In this document: in pieces, positions 18,218 through 25,817 of the stretch
Numbering within the stretch: the stretch's first letter is position 1
Layout: every line of letters begins with the position of its first letter
NCBI GenBank assembly: GCA_037190175.1
Contig: JBBCJM010000130.1
Span: forward strand, 1 to 33,455
DNA length: 33,455 nucleotides
Direction of reading: 5' to 3'
From: JBBCJM01 sp037190175
GTDB taxonomy: Bacteria > Pseudomonadota > Alphaproteobacteria > Rhodobacterales > Rhodobacteraceae
The notes under the pieces: model-generated
The model's input: the letters and a program-made list of their open reading frames with translations, nothing else
Told to the model about the DNA's origin: nothing
The model's database searches: none
Made by a program: the position numbers and the translations under genes

Positions 18218-19206
18218 TGGTTGACGAAGACCGTATCGAGGATGCCGCCCTCGGCGAAATGCTCGGCCCGGATCTGGTCCCAGCCGCCGAAGACGTCATC
18301 GACGTTGACCAGCCGCACCTCGGGGAAATCCGCCGCCGTCGCCGCCTTCACGCCCTCGTCGTGCACGCGGTAGAAGTGACTGGCCAGGATCGCCTGCCCT
18401 TCGGGCGAATACAGGAACTCGAGGTAGGCGCGCGAGACCTCTTCGCTGCCGTTCCGGCGGGCGTTTTCGGTCACCACCGCCACCGGGAATTCCGAGAACA
18501 GCGACAGCGAGGGGGTGACGCGCTCGAACCCCTTGTCGGCGTATTGCCGGGCGATGCCGCCGGTCTCGGCCTCGAAGGTGATCAGCACGTCGCCGATCTC
18601 CTTCTCGGCGAAGGTCACGGTGGCGGCGCGGCCGCCCTGGTCGAAGACCGGGACGTTGGCGAAGAGCCGGCGCACGAAGTCCTGCGCCCCGGCATGGTCG
18701 CCGCCGTTGCGGTCGAGCTCATAGGCATAGGCGGCCAGATAGGTATAGCGCGCGTTGCCGGAGGTCTTGGGGTTGGGGAATACCACCTGCACGCCCTCGG
18801 CCACCAGGTCGTCCCAGTCCTCGATCCCCTTGGGGTTGCCGGCGCGGACCAGGAAGGCGGGCAGCGAGTAATAGGGCGAGGCGGCGTTGGGGAAGGCGTC
18901 GCGCCAGTCGGCGTCCAGCACCCCGCCACCCGCCAGCACGTCGATGTCGGTCACCTGGTTGAAGGTCACCACATCGGCCGGCAGCCCTTCCAGGATGGCG
19001 CGGGCCTGCGCCGAGGATCCGGCGTGCGACTGGTCGATGGTCACGTCGCGGCCGGTGTCGGCCCTCCACTTGGCGGCGAAGACGGGGTTGATCTCGGCGA
19101 ACAATTCGCGGGCCACGTCGTAGGAGACGTTGAGGATCTTGTCCTGCGCCAGCGCGGGGGCGGCCAGGCCCAGGGCCAGGGCCGCGGCGATCAGACGGGT
19201 TTTCAC
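18214..19206 (-). CDS. cysP: Periplasmic sulfate/thiosulfate-binding protein
   Basis: This 330-residue binding protein starts with GTG at 19206, supported by AAGGAG 8 bases upstream. A signal peptide (MKTRLIAAALALGLAAPALA) precedes the mature motif ILNVSYDVARELF, which is the sulfate-binding hallmark. ADVVTFNQVTDIDVLA, FPNPKTSGNARYTYLAAYAY and FSEFPVAVVTENA also fit. The binding preference (sulfate against thiosulfate, Sbp against CysP) cannot be settled by eye. It overlaps cysA (GTGA) and cysT (ATGA). Having the binding protein between ATPase and permeases is a less common order. Confidence 0.93.
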   Translation of the reverse strand: MKTRLIAAALALGLAAPALAQDKILNVSYDVARELFAEINPVFAAKWRADTGRDVTIDQSHAGSSAQARAILEGLPADVVTFNQVTDIDVLAGGGVLDADWRDAFPNAASPYYSLPAFLVRAGNPKGIEDWDDLVAEGVQVVFPNPKTSGNARYTYLAAYAYELDRNGGDHAGAQDFVRRLFANVPVFDQGGRAATVTFAEKEIGDVLITFEAETGGIARQYADKGFERVTPSLSLFSEFPVAVVTENARRNGSEEVSRAYLEFLYSPEGQAILASHFYRVHDEGVKAATAADFPEVRLVNVDDVFGGWDQIRAEHFAEGGILDTVFVNQ

Positions 19207-20303
19207 GGACGGTACTCCTTGATGCGGGAAGGGGGTGGGGCGGGCGGTACGGACTGCACCGGGGCGCCGCCGGGGAATATCTGCCCCGCCTCGGGGCGCA
19301 GGCGGACGGTCTGGCCGACCGCCAGGCCATGGCCGAGGCGGCGGGGAACCTCGGCCTCGCAGCGACAGTCGGCCGGGCCCTCCAGCCGCAGCCGCAGCTC
19401 GGCGCCGGTGGAGGTGCATTCGACCACCCGGAACAGCCCCTGCGGGTCGGGGATCACGCTGATGTCGGCCGGCCGCAGGAACAGCGTGGCCGGCCCGTCG
19501 GCCATGGCCCGCCGCGGCAGGGCCGAGGTATCGAGCCCCGGCGCCTCGGCCCGGCCGGCGCGCAGGGTCACCGGGACCTCGACCGTCAGGCCCAGGAAGC
19601 GGGCCACGAAGGGGGTGGCGGGGTGGTCGTGGATGTCGTCGGGCCGGCCCACCTGCTCGATCCGCCCCGCGCCCATCACCACCACCCGGTCGGCCAGTTC
19701 GAAGGCCTCCTCCTGGTCGTGGGTTACGAAGATCGTGGTGGTGCCGGTGGCGTCGTGCACGCCGCGCAGCCAGCGCCGCAGGTCGCGGCGCACCTGCGCG
19801 TCCAGCGCCCCGAACGGCTCGTCCAAGAGCAGCACCTGCGGGTCGATGGCCAGCGCGCGGCCCAGGGCCACCCTTTGCCGCTGCCCGCCCGAGAGTTCTG
19901 CCGGATAGCGGTCGGCCAGCCCCTCGATCTGCAGGAAGCGGACCAGTTCCTCGACCCGCGCCGCGATCCGGGCGGCCGGCGGGCGGGTGGCGCGCGGGCG
20001 CACGGTCAGGCCGAAGGCGATGTTGTCGCGCACCTTCATGTGCGGGAACAGCGCATAGTGCTGGAACACGAAGCCGGTCGAGCGGTCCTGCGCCCGGCGT
20101 CTCAGCCAGTTCTCCCCCTCGACCATCAGCGTGCCGGCGTCGGGCCAGTCGAGCCCGGCGATGATCTTCAGGAGCGTGGTCTTGCCCGAGCCCGAGGGGC
20201 CCAGCAGCGCCACCAGCTCGCCCGTCGCCACCTCCAGGTCGATGCCGCGCAGCACCTCGGTCTGGCCGAGGCGGCGGGTCAGGTTGGCGATCTTCATCGG
20301 CAT
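19203..20303 (-). CDS. cysA: Sulfate/thiosulfate ABC transporter ATP-binding protein CysA
   Basis: This 366-residue ATPase has Walker A GPSGSGKTT (35-43), Q-loop FQHYALFPHM (80-89), signature LSGGQRQRVALGRAL (137-151), Walker B LLLDEPFGALD (158-168) and switch histidine in THDQEEA. A C-terminal TOBE-like region follows from about residue 240. It energises CysTW. ATG 20303 is used; a second in-frame ATG two codons later is equally possible. It is the first gene of the operon, so the promoter should lie in 20304-20470. Confidence 0.95.
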   Translation of the reverse strand: MPMKIANLTRRLGQTEVLRGIDLEVATGELVALLGPSGSGKTTLLKIIAGLDWPDAGTLMVEGENWLRRRAQDRSTGFVFQHYALFPHMKVRDNIAFGLTVRPRATRPPAARIAARVEELVRFLQIEGLADRYPAELSGGQRQRVALGRALAIDPQVLLLDEPFGALDAQVRRDLRRWLRGVHDATGTTTIFVTHDQEEAFELADRVVVMGAGRIEQVGRPDDIHDHPATPFVARFLGLTVEVPVTLRAGRAEAPGLDTSALPRRAMADGPATLFLRPADISVIPDPQGLFRVVECTSTGAELRLRLEGPADCRCEAEVPRRLGHGLAVGQTVRLRPEAGQIFPGGAPVQSVPPAPPPSRIKEYRP

Positions 20304-20474
20304 GGGGCGGGTTCCCGCGGCGCATTCCGGCCGGGGGTCCGGCCGTTCCGGCTGCGCAAACTACCGGGGCCGGCGGGGCGGCGGCAAGGAAACGGGGCGG
20401 GCTTTCTTTGCCCCTTCGGGAGATGGATTTTCTATTTCGGGCCGTCTGGACGCGAGAAACAGCAAAAATATCCT

Positions 20475-20498
20475 AAAACGCCCGAGTCTCCCCGGGCG
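20475..20498 (-). terminator. rho-independent terminator of the small 66-residue gene
   Basis: Read leftward, CGCCCG (20498-20493) and CGGGCG (20484-20479) form a 6-bp GC stem, and four T residues follow (20478-20475). It lies downstream of the gene ending at 20550 and upstream of the cysA promoter area. Confidence 0.6.
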
Positions 20499-20501
20499 CT
20501 G

Positions 20502-20530
20502 CGGCAGGGCGCCGCGCGGGCGCCCTGCCG
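20502..20530. terminator. 12-bp perfect GC hairpin downstream of the 66-residue gene
   Basis: CGGCAGGGCGCC (20502-20513) pairs with GGCGCCCTGCCG (20519-20530) around five bases. It directly precedes the T-tailed hairpin at 20475-20498 and may reinforce termination. Confidence 0.45.
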
Positions 20531-20549
20531 GGCTTCGTGGCGATGGCGG

Positions 20550-20750
20550 CTATTCCTGCACCAGCCGGGGCAGCGGCACATAGTCGGGCACATAGGGCCC
20601 GCCGGTGGCGGCGATCAGGAAGTCGCGCAGCTCGTCGACCTCCCTGTCCCGGGCCAGCGCCTCCAGCGCCTCGGTCCAGACCGCCGGATCGTCCACCGGG
20701 GACGAGCCGACCGCGTTGCGTGCAGTGTGAGGGTCGTGAGTGACAGTCAT
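20550..20750 (-). CDS. Small acidic protein of unknown function
   Basis: This 66-residue protein, MTVTHDPHTARNAVGSSPVD at the start and PDYVPLPRLVQE at the end, has no motif I recognise. It is acidic and probably helical in the middle (WTEALEALARDREVDELRDF). It has no signal peptide or membrane segment. ATG 20750 is well supported by GGAGG 8 bases upstream; an upstream GTG at 20774 lacks this. The gene is bounded by tandem hairpins downstream, which suggests its own transcription unit. It is probably real but function is unknown. Confidence 0.65.
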   Translation of the reverse strand: MTVTHDPHTARNAVGSSPVDDPAVWTEALEALARDREVDELRDFLIAATGGPYVPDYVPLPRLVQE

Positions 20751-20923
20751 GGCCTGGTCCTCCGTTCTCGACACGTTGCGGATAGGAGGGATCGTACAGC
20801 GGAAAGGTCGTCATTCCTACCGCGCCGGGTGTCGCAGGGTCAGTTTGCTGTGGACAACCTGTAGATGCGGCGGAAAACCGCTTGCAGCTTTCGCGCGAGG
20901 GCGCGCGCGGAGAACGGCGTTCC

Positions 20924-21565
20924 TCAGCCCGGACCGGCCGCGGTCCGCAGGGCGGCGACCACCTCCTCGTCCGTCACCTGTGCGAAGCGGCCGTAGTGCA
21001 GGCCCACCGCGCGGAACGAATCCGGTTGCTCGAGACAGATCACCTCGTCCGCCTCGGCCCGCAGGCCGGCCACCACCTCGGGCGGGGCGACCGGCAGCGC
21101 GACGGTGACCTTCGCGGCGGCGGAGGTGGCCAGCGCCCGCAGCGCGATCCGCATGGTAGCGCCGGTGGCCGCGCCGTCGTCCACCACGATCGCCTCGCGC
21201 CCGGCCAGGTCCGGCGCGGGGCGGTCCTGCCCGTAGACCTGCCGCCGGCGGGCGATCTCGCGCAGCTGCCGGGCTTTTTCCGCCTCGATGTAGTCCTCGT
21301 CGGCCCCGGCCGCGGCGACGATCTGTTCGTTCAGCCAGACCAGCGGCGGCGAGCCGTCGACCACCGCGCCCAGCGCCACCTCCGGCTGGCTGGGGGCGCC
21401 GATCTTGCGCACCATGAGGATGTCGAGCGGCGCCCCCAGCGCGCGCGCCACCTCCAGCCCCACCGGCACCCCGCCGCGGGGCAGGGCGAGGACCACCGGC
21501 CTTTCCCGCGGCCCGGCCAGGGCGGCGGCCAGCTGCCGGCCGGCATCGCTGCGATCGATGAACAT
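20924..21565 (-). CDS. Phosphoribosyltransferase-fold protein
   Basis: This 213-residue cytoplasmic protein has the type I PRTase PRPP-binding loop VVDDGAATGATM (127-138) after a hydrophobic strand. Its N-terminus is FIDRSDAGRQLAAAL, with VVLALPRGGVPVGLEVARAL, and LDILMVRKIGAPSQPEVALGA follows. This set marks a family of stand-alone PRTase-like proteins distinct from the nucleotide-salvage enzymes; their substrate is generally not known. ATG 21565 has GGAGG 4 bases upstream. It diverges from the Fsr gene. Confidence 0.88.
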   Translation of the reverse strand: MFIDRSDAGRQLAAALAGPRERPVVLALPRGGVPVGLEVARALGAPLDILMVRKIGAPSQPEVALGAVVDGSPPLVWLNEQIVAAAGADEDYIEAEKARQLREIARRRQVYGQDRPAPDLAGREAIVVDDGAATGATMRIALRALATSAAAKVTVALPVAPPEVVAGLRAEADEVICLEQPDSFRAVGLHYGRFAQVTDEEVVAALRTAAGPG

Positions 21566-21726
21566 GCCGCCTCCGCGTCAAGGGGGCCGCCCCAGCATGG
21601 GCCGGAGAGGCTGCTGCGGCAACCCGCCGGCCGCAGGGCCGGTTCCCGCGGGGGGCTGTTTACCCTCGCGCGGATCGTGGCTACTGGTGGGCTGCCGGGC
21701 CGCCCGGCCCTCCGCGAGAGACCGTC

Positions 21727-22947
21727 ATGACCGCCACCACCACCGCCGCGCCCGCGGCGACCCGCCCCGCAACCCACATGGCCGTGCTGGTGGCGCTGGG
21801 GCTGACCCATCTGCTGAACGACCTGATGCAGTCGCTGATCCCCGCGGCCTATCCGGTGCTGAAGGAAGTCTATGCGCTGGATTTCGTGCAGATCGGCATG
21901 ATCACGCTGACCTTCCAGCTGGCCGGGTCGCTGGTGCAGCCGGTGATCGGCATGGTGACCGACCGCCGCCCCGCACCCTATTCGCCGGTGGTGGGGATGA
22001 TGTTCACCCTCTCGGGCCTCGTCAGCCTGGCCTATGCCCACAGCTATGCGGTGATCCTGGTCTCGGTGGCGCTGATCGGGATCGGCTCCTCGATCTTCCA
22101 CCCCGAGGCCACGCGGATGGCGCGCTATGCCGCGGGCGGGCGGCAGGGGCTGGCGCAGGGCATCTTCCAGGTCGGCGGGCAGGCGGGCGGGGCGCTGGGG
22201 CCGGTCTTCGCCGCGCTGATCATCGTGCCCTGGGGCCAGCCGAGCCTGGCCTGGTTCGCGGTGGCCGCGCTGATGGCCATGGCGCTCCTGACCTGGATCG
22301 GCACCAACCAGCGCCGGATCGGGGCCGAGTTCGCGGCCTTCCGCGCCTCGGCAGCCAGGGGGCGGCCCGCGGTGCGCCACGCGCCGCTGACCATCGGGAT
22401 CGGCCTGGTGGTGCTGACCTTCCTGATGTTCACCAAGAACGCCTATGGCGAGAGCTTCCGCTCCTTCTACACCTTCTACCTGATGGAGCGGTTCGGCCTG
22501 TCGATCCCCGCTTCGCAGATGATGCTCTTCGTCTTCATGCTGGCCTCGGCGGCCGGGGCGCTGATCGGCGGCATCGTGGGCGACCGGATCGGGCGCTACC
22601 GGATCATCTGGATCTCGGTGCTGGGCCCCCTGCCGCTGACGCTTCTGCTGCCGCATGTGGACCTGATGTGGACCGGGGTGCTGACGGTGCTGATCAACCT
22701 GATCATGGCCAGCGCCTTCGCCTCGATGCTGATCTATGCGATGGAGCTGCTGCCCAACCGGATCGGGCTGATCGGGGGGCTGTTCTACGGGCTGAACTTC
22801 GGGCTGGGCGGCATCGCCGCGGCGATCCTGGGGGCGCTGGCCGAAAGCTGGGGGGTGGAGACCGTCTTCCGCTTCTGCGCCTTCCTGCCGCTGGCGGGCC
22901 TCATGGCCTGGTTCCTGCCGCGGATCGACGAAGGGGGGCGGGGGTAG
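21727..22947 (+). CDS. fsr: MFS transporter, fosmidomycin-resistance (Fsr) type
   Basis: This 406-residue inner-membrane exporter has about twelve hydrophobic segments and the same length as E. coli Fsr. It begins the transmembrane part with LGLTHLLNDLMQSLIPAAYPVLK. The A-like motif GMVTDRRPAPYSP and IGIGSSIFHPEATRMARYAAGGRQGLAQGIFQVGGQAGGALGP are strongly typical of Fsr proteins. The native substrate is not known. Only 65 bases separate it from cobT, so the two may be cotranscribed. Confidence 0.9.
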   Translation: MTATTTAAPAATRPATHMAVLVALGLTHLLNDLMQSLIPAAYPVLKEVYALDFVQIGMITLTFQLAGSLVQPVIGMVTDRRPAPYSPVVGMMFTLSGLVSLAYAHSYAVILVSVALIGIGSSIFHPEATRMARYAAGGRQGLAQGIFQVGGQAGGALGPVFAALIIVPWGQPSLAWFAVAALMAMALLTWIGTNQRRIGAEFAAFRASAARGRPAVRHAPLTIGIGLVVLTFLMFTKNAYGESFRSFYTFYLMERFGLSIPASQMMLFVFMLASAAGALIGGIVGDRIGRYRIIWISVLGPLPLTLLLPHVDLMWTGVLTVLINLIMASAFASMLIYAMELLPNRIGLIGGLFYGLNFGLGGIAAAILGALAESWGVETVFRFCAFLPLAGLMAWFLPRIDEGGRG

Positions 22948-23012
22948 GGCGCCCTGCCCCGGCCCCGCCGCCCCCTTGTCCCGCGCCCCGCGCGGTGGTT
23001 TACCTGAGGCCC

Positions 23013-24878
23013 ATGAGCAAGCCTTCCGACAACCCCGCCGATCCGTTCAAGAAGGCGCTGGCCGAGGCCACGCGCACCATGGCGGACGACCGCGAGATGG
23101 CGGTGACCTATTCGGTCGACCCGCCCGGGATGAACCGCGAGGGGGTGCGGCTGCCGCAGGTCAGCCGGCGGCTGACGCGCGACGAGGTGATGCTGGCCCG
23201 CGGCACCGCCGATGCCTTCGCCCTGCGCCGGCGCTATCACGACGAGGGCATCTCGGCCCGCTATGCGCCCACCGGCCAGCTGGCGCGCGACATCTACGAC
23301 GCGATGGAGACCGCGCGCTGCGAGGCGATGGGCGCGCGCGCCATGCCCGGCACCGCCACCAACATCGACGCCAGGATCGGGCAGGACGCCGACCGCAAGG
23401 GCTATGCCCGGATCACCGAGGCCTCCGAGGCGCCGCTGCCGGTCGCCGCGGGCTATCTGGTGCGGCACCTGGCCACCGGCCGGGACCTGCCCCACGGGGC
23501 GCAGAACGTGATGGACCTCTGGCGCGGCTTCATCGAGGAACAGGCCGGCGGCACGCTGGAGAACGTGGATCACGTGCTGTCCGACCAGGCTGCCTTCGCC
23601 CGCATGACGCGGCAGGTGATTTCCGACCTCGGCTATGGCGACCAGCTGGGCGAGGACCCCGACGCGCCGCAGGAGGACGAGGCCGGCGAGGAGGCCGAGG
23701 AGCAGGAGGAACAGGACAGCGCCGGGCAGGAGAGCCAGGAGGACGACGGCGAGGCCAGCCCCGAGCGCAGCCAGGAGGAGACCCAGGACGCCGCCGAGGC
23801 CACCATCGCCCAGGACGACACCTCGGAACTCGAGGAGGGCGAGGAGGCGGAGCTGCCCGAGAACGAGGCGCCGCTGGAACCCCCGCCCCCCGCCCCGCAT
23901 TCCGACGCCGACCCGAACTACACCGCCTTCACCACCGATTTCGACGAGGAGATCCGCGCCGAGGATCTGGCCGAGCCCGCGGAGCTGGAACGCCTGCGCG
24001 CCTATCTGGACCAGCAGCTGGAGCCGCTGAAGGGCGCGGTCAGCCGGCTGGCCAACAAGCTGCAACGCCGGTTGCAGGCCCAGCAGAACCGCAGCTGGGA
24101 GTTCGACCGCGAGGAAGGCATCCTGGACGCCGGCCGGCTGGCCCGGGTGGTGGCGAACCCGACCACGCCCTTGAGCTTCAAGGTGGAGAAGGACACCGAG
24201 TTCCGCGACACCGTGGTCACGCTGCTGCTGGACAACTCGGGCTCCATGCGGGGCCGGCCGATTTCCATTGCGGCCATTTGCGCCGACGTACTGGCCCGCA
24301 CCCTGGAACGCTGCGACGTGAAGGTGGAGATCCTGGGCTTCACCACCCGCGCCTGGAAGGGCGGGCAGTCGCGGGAACGCTGGCTGGCGCAGGGAAGGCC
24401 GGCGGCGCCGGGGCGGCTGAACGACCTGCGGCACATCATCTACAAGGCCGCCGACACCCCCTGGCGGCGGGTGCGCGACAACCTGGGCCTGATGATGAAG
24501 GAAGGGCTGCTGAAGGAGAACATCGACGGCGAGGCGCTGGAATGGGCCCACCGCCGGGCGGCCGGCCGGCCCGAGGCGCGGCGGATCCTGATGGTGATCT
24601 CGGACGGCGCGCCGGTGGACGACTCGACGCTCTCGGTCAACCCGGCGAATTTCCTGGAGAAACACCTGCGCGACGTGATCGCCATGGTCCAGCGCCGCCG
24701 CGCGGTGGAACTGATCGCCATCGGCATCGGCCACGACGTGACCCGCTACTACCAGCGCGCGGTGACCATCACCGACGTGGAGCAGCTGGCCGGCGCGATG
24801 ACCGAGCAACTGGCCGCGCTGTTCGAGGTGGACCCGAAGAAGCGCGCCCGGGCGATGGGGATGCGGCGGGCGGGGTGA
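23013..24878 (+). CDS. cobT: Aerobic cobaltochelatase subunit CobT
   Basis: This 621-residue protein inserts cobalt into hydrogenobyrinic acid a,c-diamide together with CobS and CobN, in aerobic cobalamin synthesis. Residues 1-210 are the conserved N-terminal domain. Residues about 212-300 are a highly acidic Glu/Asp/Gln-rich linker. The C-terminus is a VWA domain with the metal-ion adhesion motif LLLDNSGSMRG near residue 407. LMVISDGAPVDDSTL and ELIAIGIGHDVTRYY also match CobT. Its usual partner cobS is not adjacent here; an Fsr-type exporter precedes it instead. Confidence 0.95.
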   Translation: MSKPSDNPADPFKKALAEATRTMADDREMAVTYSVDPPGMNREGVRLPQVSRRLTRDEVMLARGTADAFALRRRYHDEGISARYAPTGQLARDIYDAMETARCEAMGARAMPGTATNIDARIGQDADRKGYARITEASEAPLPVAAGYLVRHLATGRDLPHGAQNVMDLWRGFIEEQAGGTLENVDHVLSDQAAFARMTRQVISDLGYGDQLGEDPDAPQEDEAGEEAEEQEEQDSAGQESQEDDGEASPERSQEETQDAAEATIAQDDTSELEEGEEAELPENEAPLEPPPPAPHSDADPNYTAFTTDFDEEIRAEDLAEPAELERLRAYLDQQLEPLKGAVSRLANKLQRRLQAQQNRSWEFDREEGILDAGRLARVVANPTTPLSFKVEKDTEFRDTVVTLLLDNSGSMRGRPISIAAICADVLARTLERCDVKVEILGFTTRAWKGGQSRERWLAQGRPAAPGRLNDLRHIIYKAADTPWRRVRDNLGLMMKEGLLKENIDGEALEWAHRRAAGRPEARRILMVISDGAPVDDSTLSVNPANFLEKHLRDVIAMVQRRRAVELIAIGIGHDVTRYYQRAVTITDVEQLAGAMTEQLAALFEVDPKKRARAMGMRRAG

Positions 24879-24906
24879 GGATCGGGGCCTTTTGCGCCCC
24901 ACCCTC

Positions 24907-24935
24907 TTGAACCGTACCGCAACAGCGCAAATACT
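24907..24935 (+). promoter_or_regulatory. sigma70-like promoter of the DUF2188/TIR-like module
   Basis: TTGAAC (24907-24912) and AATACT (24930-24935) lie 17 bases apart, each matching 4 of 6 consensus bases. They precede the DUF2188 start by 25 bases and follow the cobT stop by 28 bases. This suggests the module has its own transcription start. Confidence 0.5.
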
Positions 24936-24960
24936 CCGGTTTCCATCGGGAGGCATTCGG

Positions 24961-25188
24961 ATGTCCGGCAAGAACCAGCATGTGATTCCATCCGGCGACC
25001 GCTGGGCGGTCCGGCGGGTCGGTGCCAGCAGATCGTCCGGCATCTATGAGACGCAGAAGGAAGCGATCTCGGCCGCCACGACGATCGCGCGCAACCAGGG
25101 GGCCGACCTCTACATCCACGGTCGGGATGGCCGTATCCGCGAACGGGTCAGCTACGGCAAGCCCGCGGAAAAGGCCGGCGGCCTGTGA
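24961..25188 (+). CDS. DUF2188-family small protein
   Basis: This 75-residue protein matches the DUF2188 pattern: HVIPSGDRWAVRRVGASRSS, then TQKEAISAATTIARNQGADL and YIHGRDGRIRERVSYG. The fold is likely a short beta-alpha-beta unit. It has no signal peptide or membrane segment. ATG 24961 has GGAGG 7 bases upstream. Its stop codon ends 1 base before the TTG start of the next gene, so the two are almost certainly cotranslated. The molecular function of DUF2188 proteins is not known to me. Confidence 0.88.
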   Translation: MSGKNQHVIPSGDRWAVRRVGASRSSGIYETQKEAISAATTIARNQGADLYIHGRDGRIRERVSYGKPAEKAGGL

Positions 25189-25189
25189 A

Positions 25190-25816
25190 TTGCCGTTCGA
25201 GCGCAACGTCTTCATCAACTGCCCGTTCGACGACCGCTACCGTCCCATTTTGGACGGCATCCTGTTCTGCGTCATCCGCGCCGGCCTGAACCCGCGGCTC
25301 GCCACCGAAGTGGCTGATGCAGGGGACAACAGGCTGGAGCGGATCTGCCGCCTGATGCGCGAGAGCCGCTATTCGATCCATGACCTGTCCCGCTGTCAGG
25401 CCAACCGGAAGGGAGAGATAGCCCGGCTCAACATGCCTTTCGAGCTTGGCATCGACCAGGGTTATCGCACCTCCGGCGATGCGCGGTTCTTGACAAAGCG
25501 GTTTCTCGTGCTGGACGAGGTGCCCTACCGCCTCCAGCGGGCGATTTCCGACATCAACGGCTGGGATCCCAGCCCGCATGAGGGCAAGCAGGAACGGGCG
25601 GTGAAGCTGGTGCGCAACTGGCTGCATCAGGAGGCCGGGGCCGACCTGCCGGGCGGCGATGTGCTGCTGGGCCAGAAGCTTGTCTTCGATGAATGGAAAT
25701 ACGGGCAGCCGGATCACGCGCGGGCGGATGTCGACGCCTTTTCCCCATTCCAGTTGATCGGTTCGATGCGGCGATGGCTCGAACTCGGTTGCCCGGACGA
25801 TCCAGCGGTGAGGTAG
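25190..25816 (+). CDS. TIR-like / nucleoside-deoxyribosyltransferase-like protein of unknown function
   Basis: This 208-residue protein begins PFERNVFINCPFDDRYRPIL, a first beta strand followed by a polar loop. It then has ESRYSIHDLSRCQ (58-70), a strand ending in Asp-Leu-Ser, and ARLNMPFELGIDQGYR (78-93). The last places a glutamate (E85) in a PFELG helix start. This order (FINCPFD, S.YSIHDLS, PFELG) recalls Rossmann-like TIR and nucleoside 2-deoxyribosyltransferase folds, in which such a glutamate is catalytic. VLDEVPYRLQRAISDINGWD and a C-terminal helical part follow. The only sensible start is TTG 25190; ATGs further upstream would overlap the DUF2188 gene out of frame. Codon use is slightly less GC-rich than that of its neighbours. 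The enzyme activity is inferred, not shown. Confidence 0.75.
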   Translation: MPFERNVFINCPFDDRYRPILDGILFCVIRAGLNPRLATEVADAGDNRLERICRLMRESRYSIHDLSRCQANRKGEIARLNMPFELGIDQGYRTSGDARFLTKRFLVLDEVPYRLQRAISDINGWDPSPHEGKQERAVKLVRNWLHQEAGADLPGGDVLLGQKLVFDEWKYGQPDHARADVDAFSPFQLIGSMRRWLELGCPDDPAVR

Positions 25817-25817
25817 C

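Noticed and set aside
22943..22960. GTAGGG at the stop codon of the Fsr gene as another REP copy
   Set aside because: It shares only the GTAGGG head. The following bases do not form the GGGCA-ATC-TGCCC hairpin or an inverted partner.
22948..23012. cobalamin riboswitch ahead of cobT
   Set aside because: The gap is only 65 bases, too short for the aptamer, and no B12-box-like sequence was seen.
21405..24878. 1157-residue open frame running through the Fsr gene into cobT
   Set aside because: The part before 23013 is an out-of-frame shadow of the Fsr gene (Arg/Gly/Ala-rich). Only the cobT part from ATG 23013 is real.
24884..24900. terminator after cobT
   Set aside because: Only a 5-bp GGGGC/GCCCC stem with no T-tract downstream; too weak to call.
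25022..25189. N-terminal extension of the TIR-like protein to ATG 25022
   Set aside because: It would overlap the DUF2188 gene out of frame and encode an Arg/Ser/Pro-rich shadow; the family-like start PFERNVFINC fits TTG 25190.
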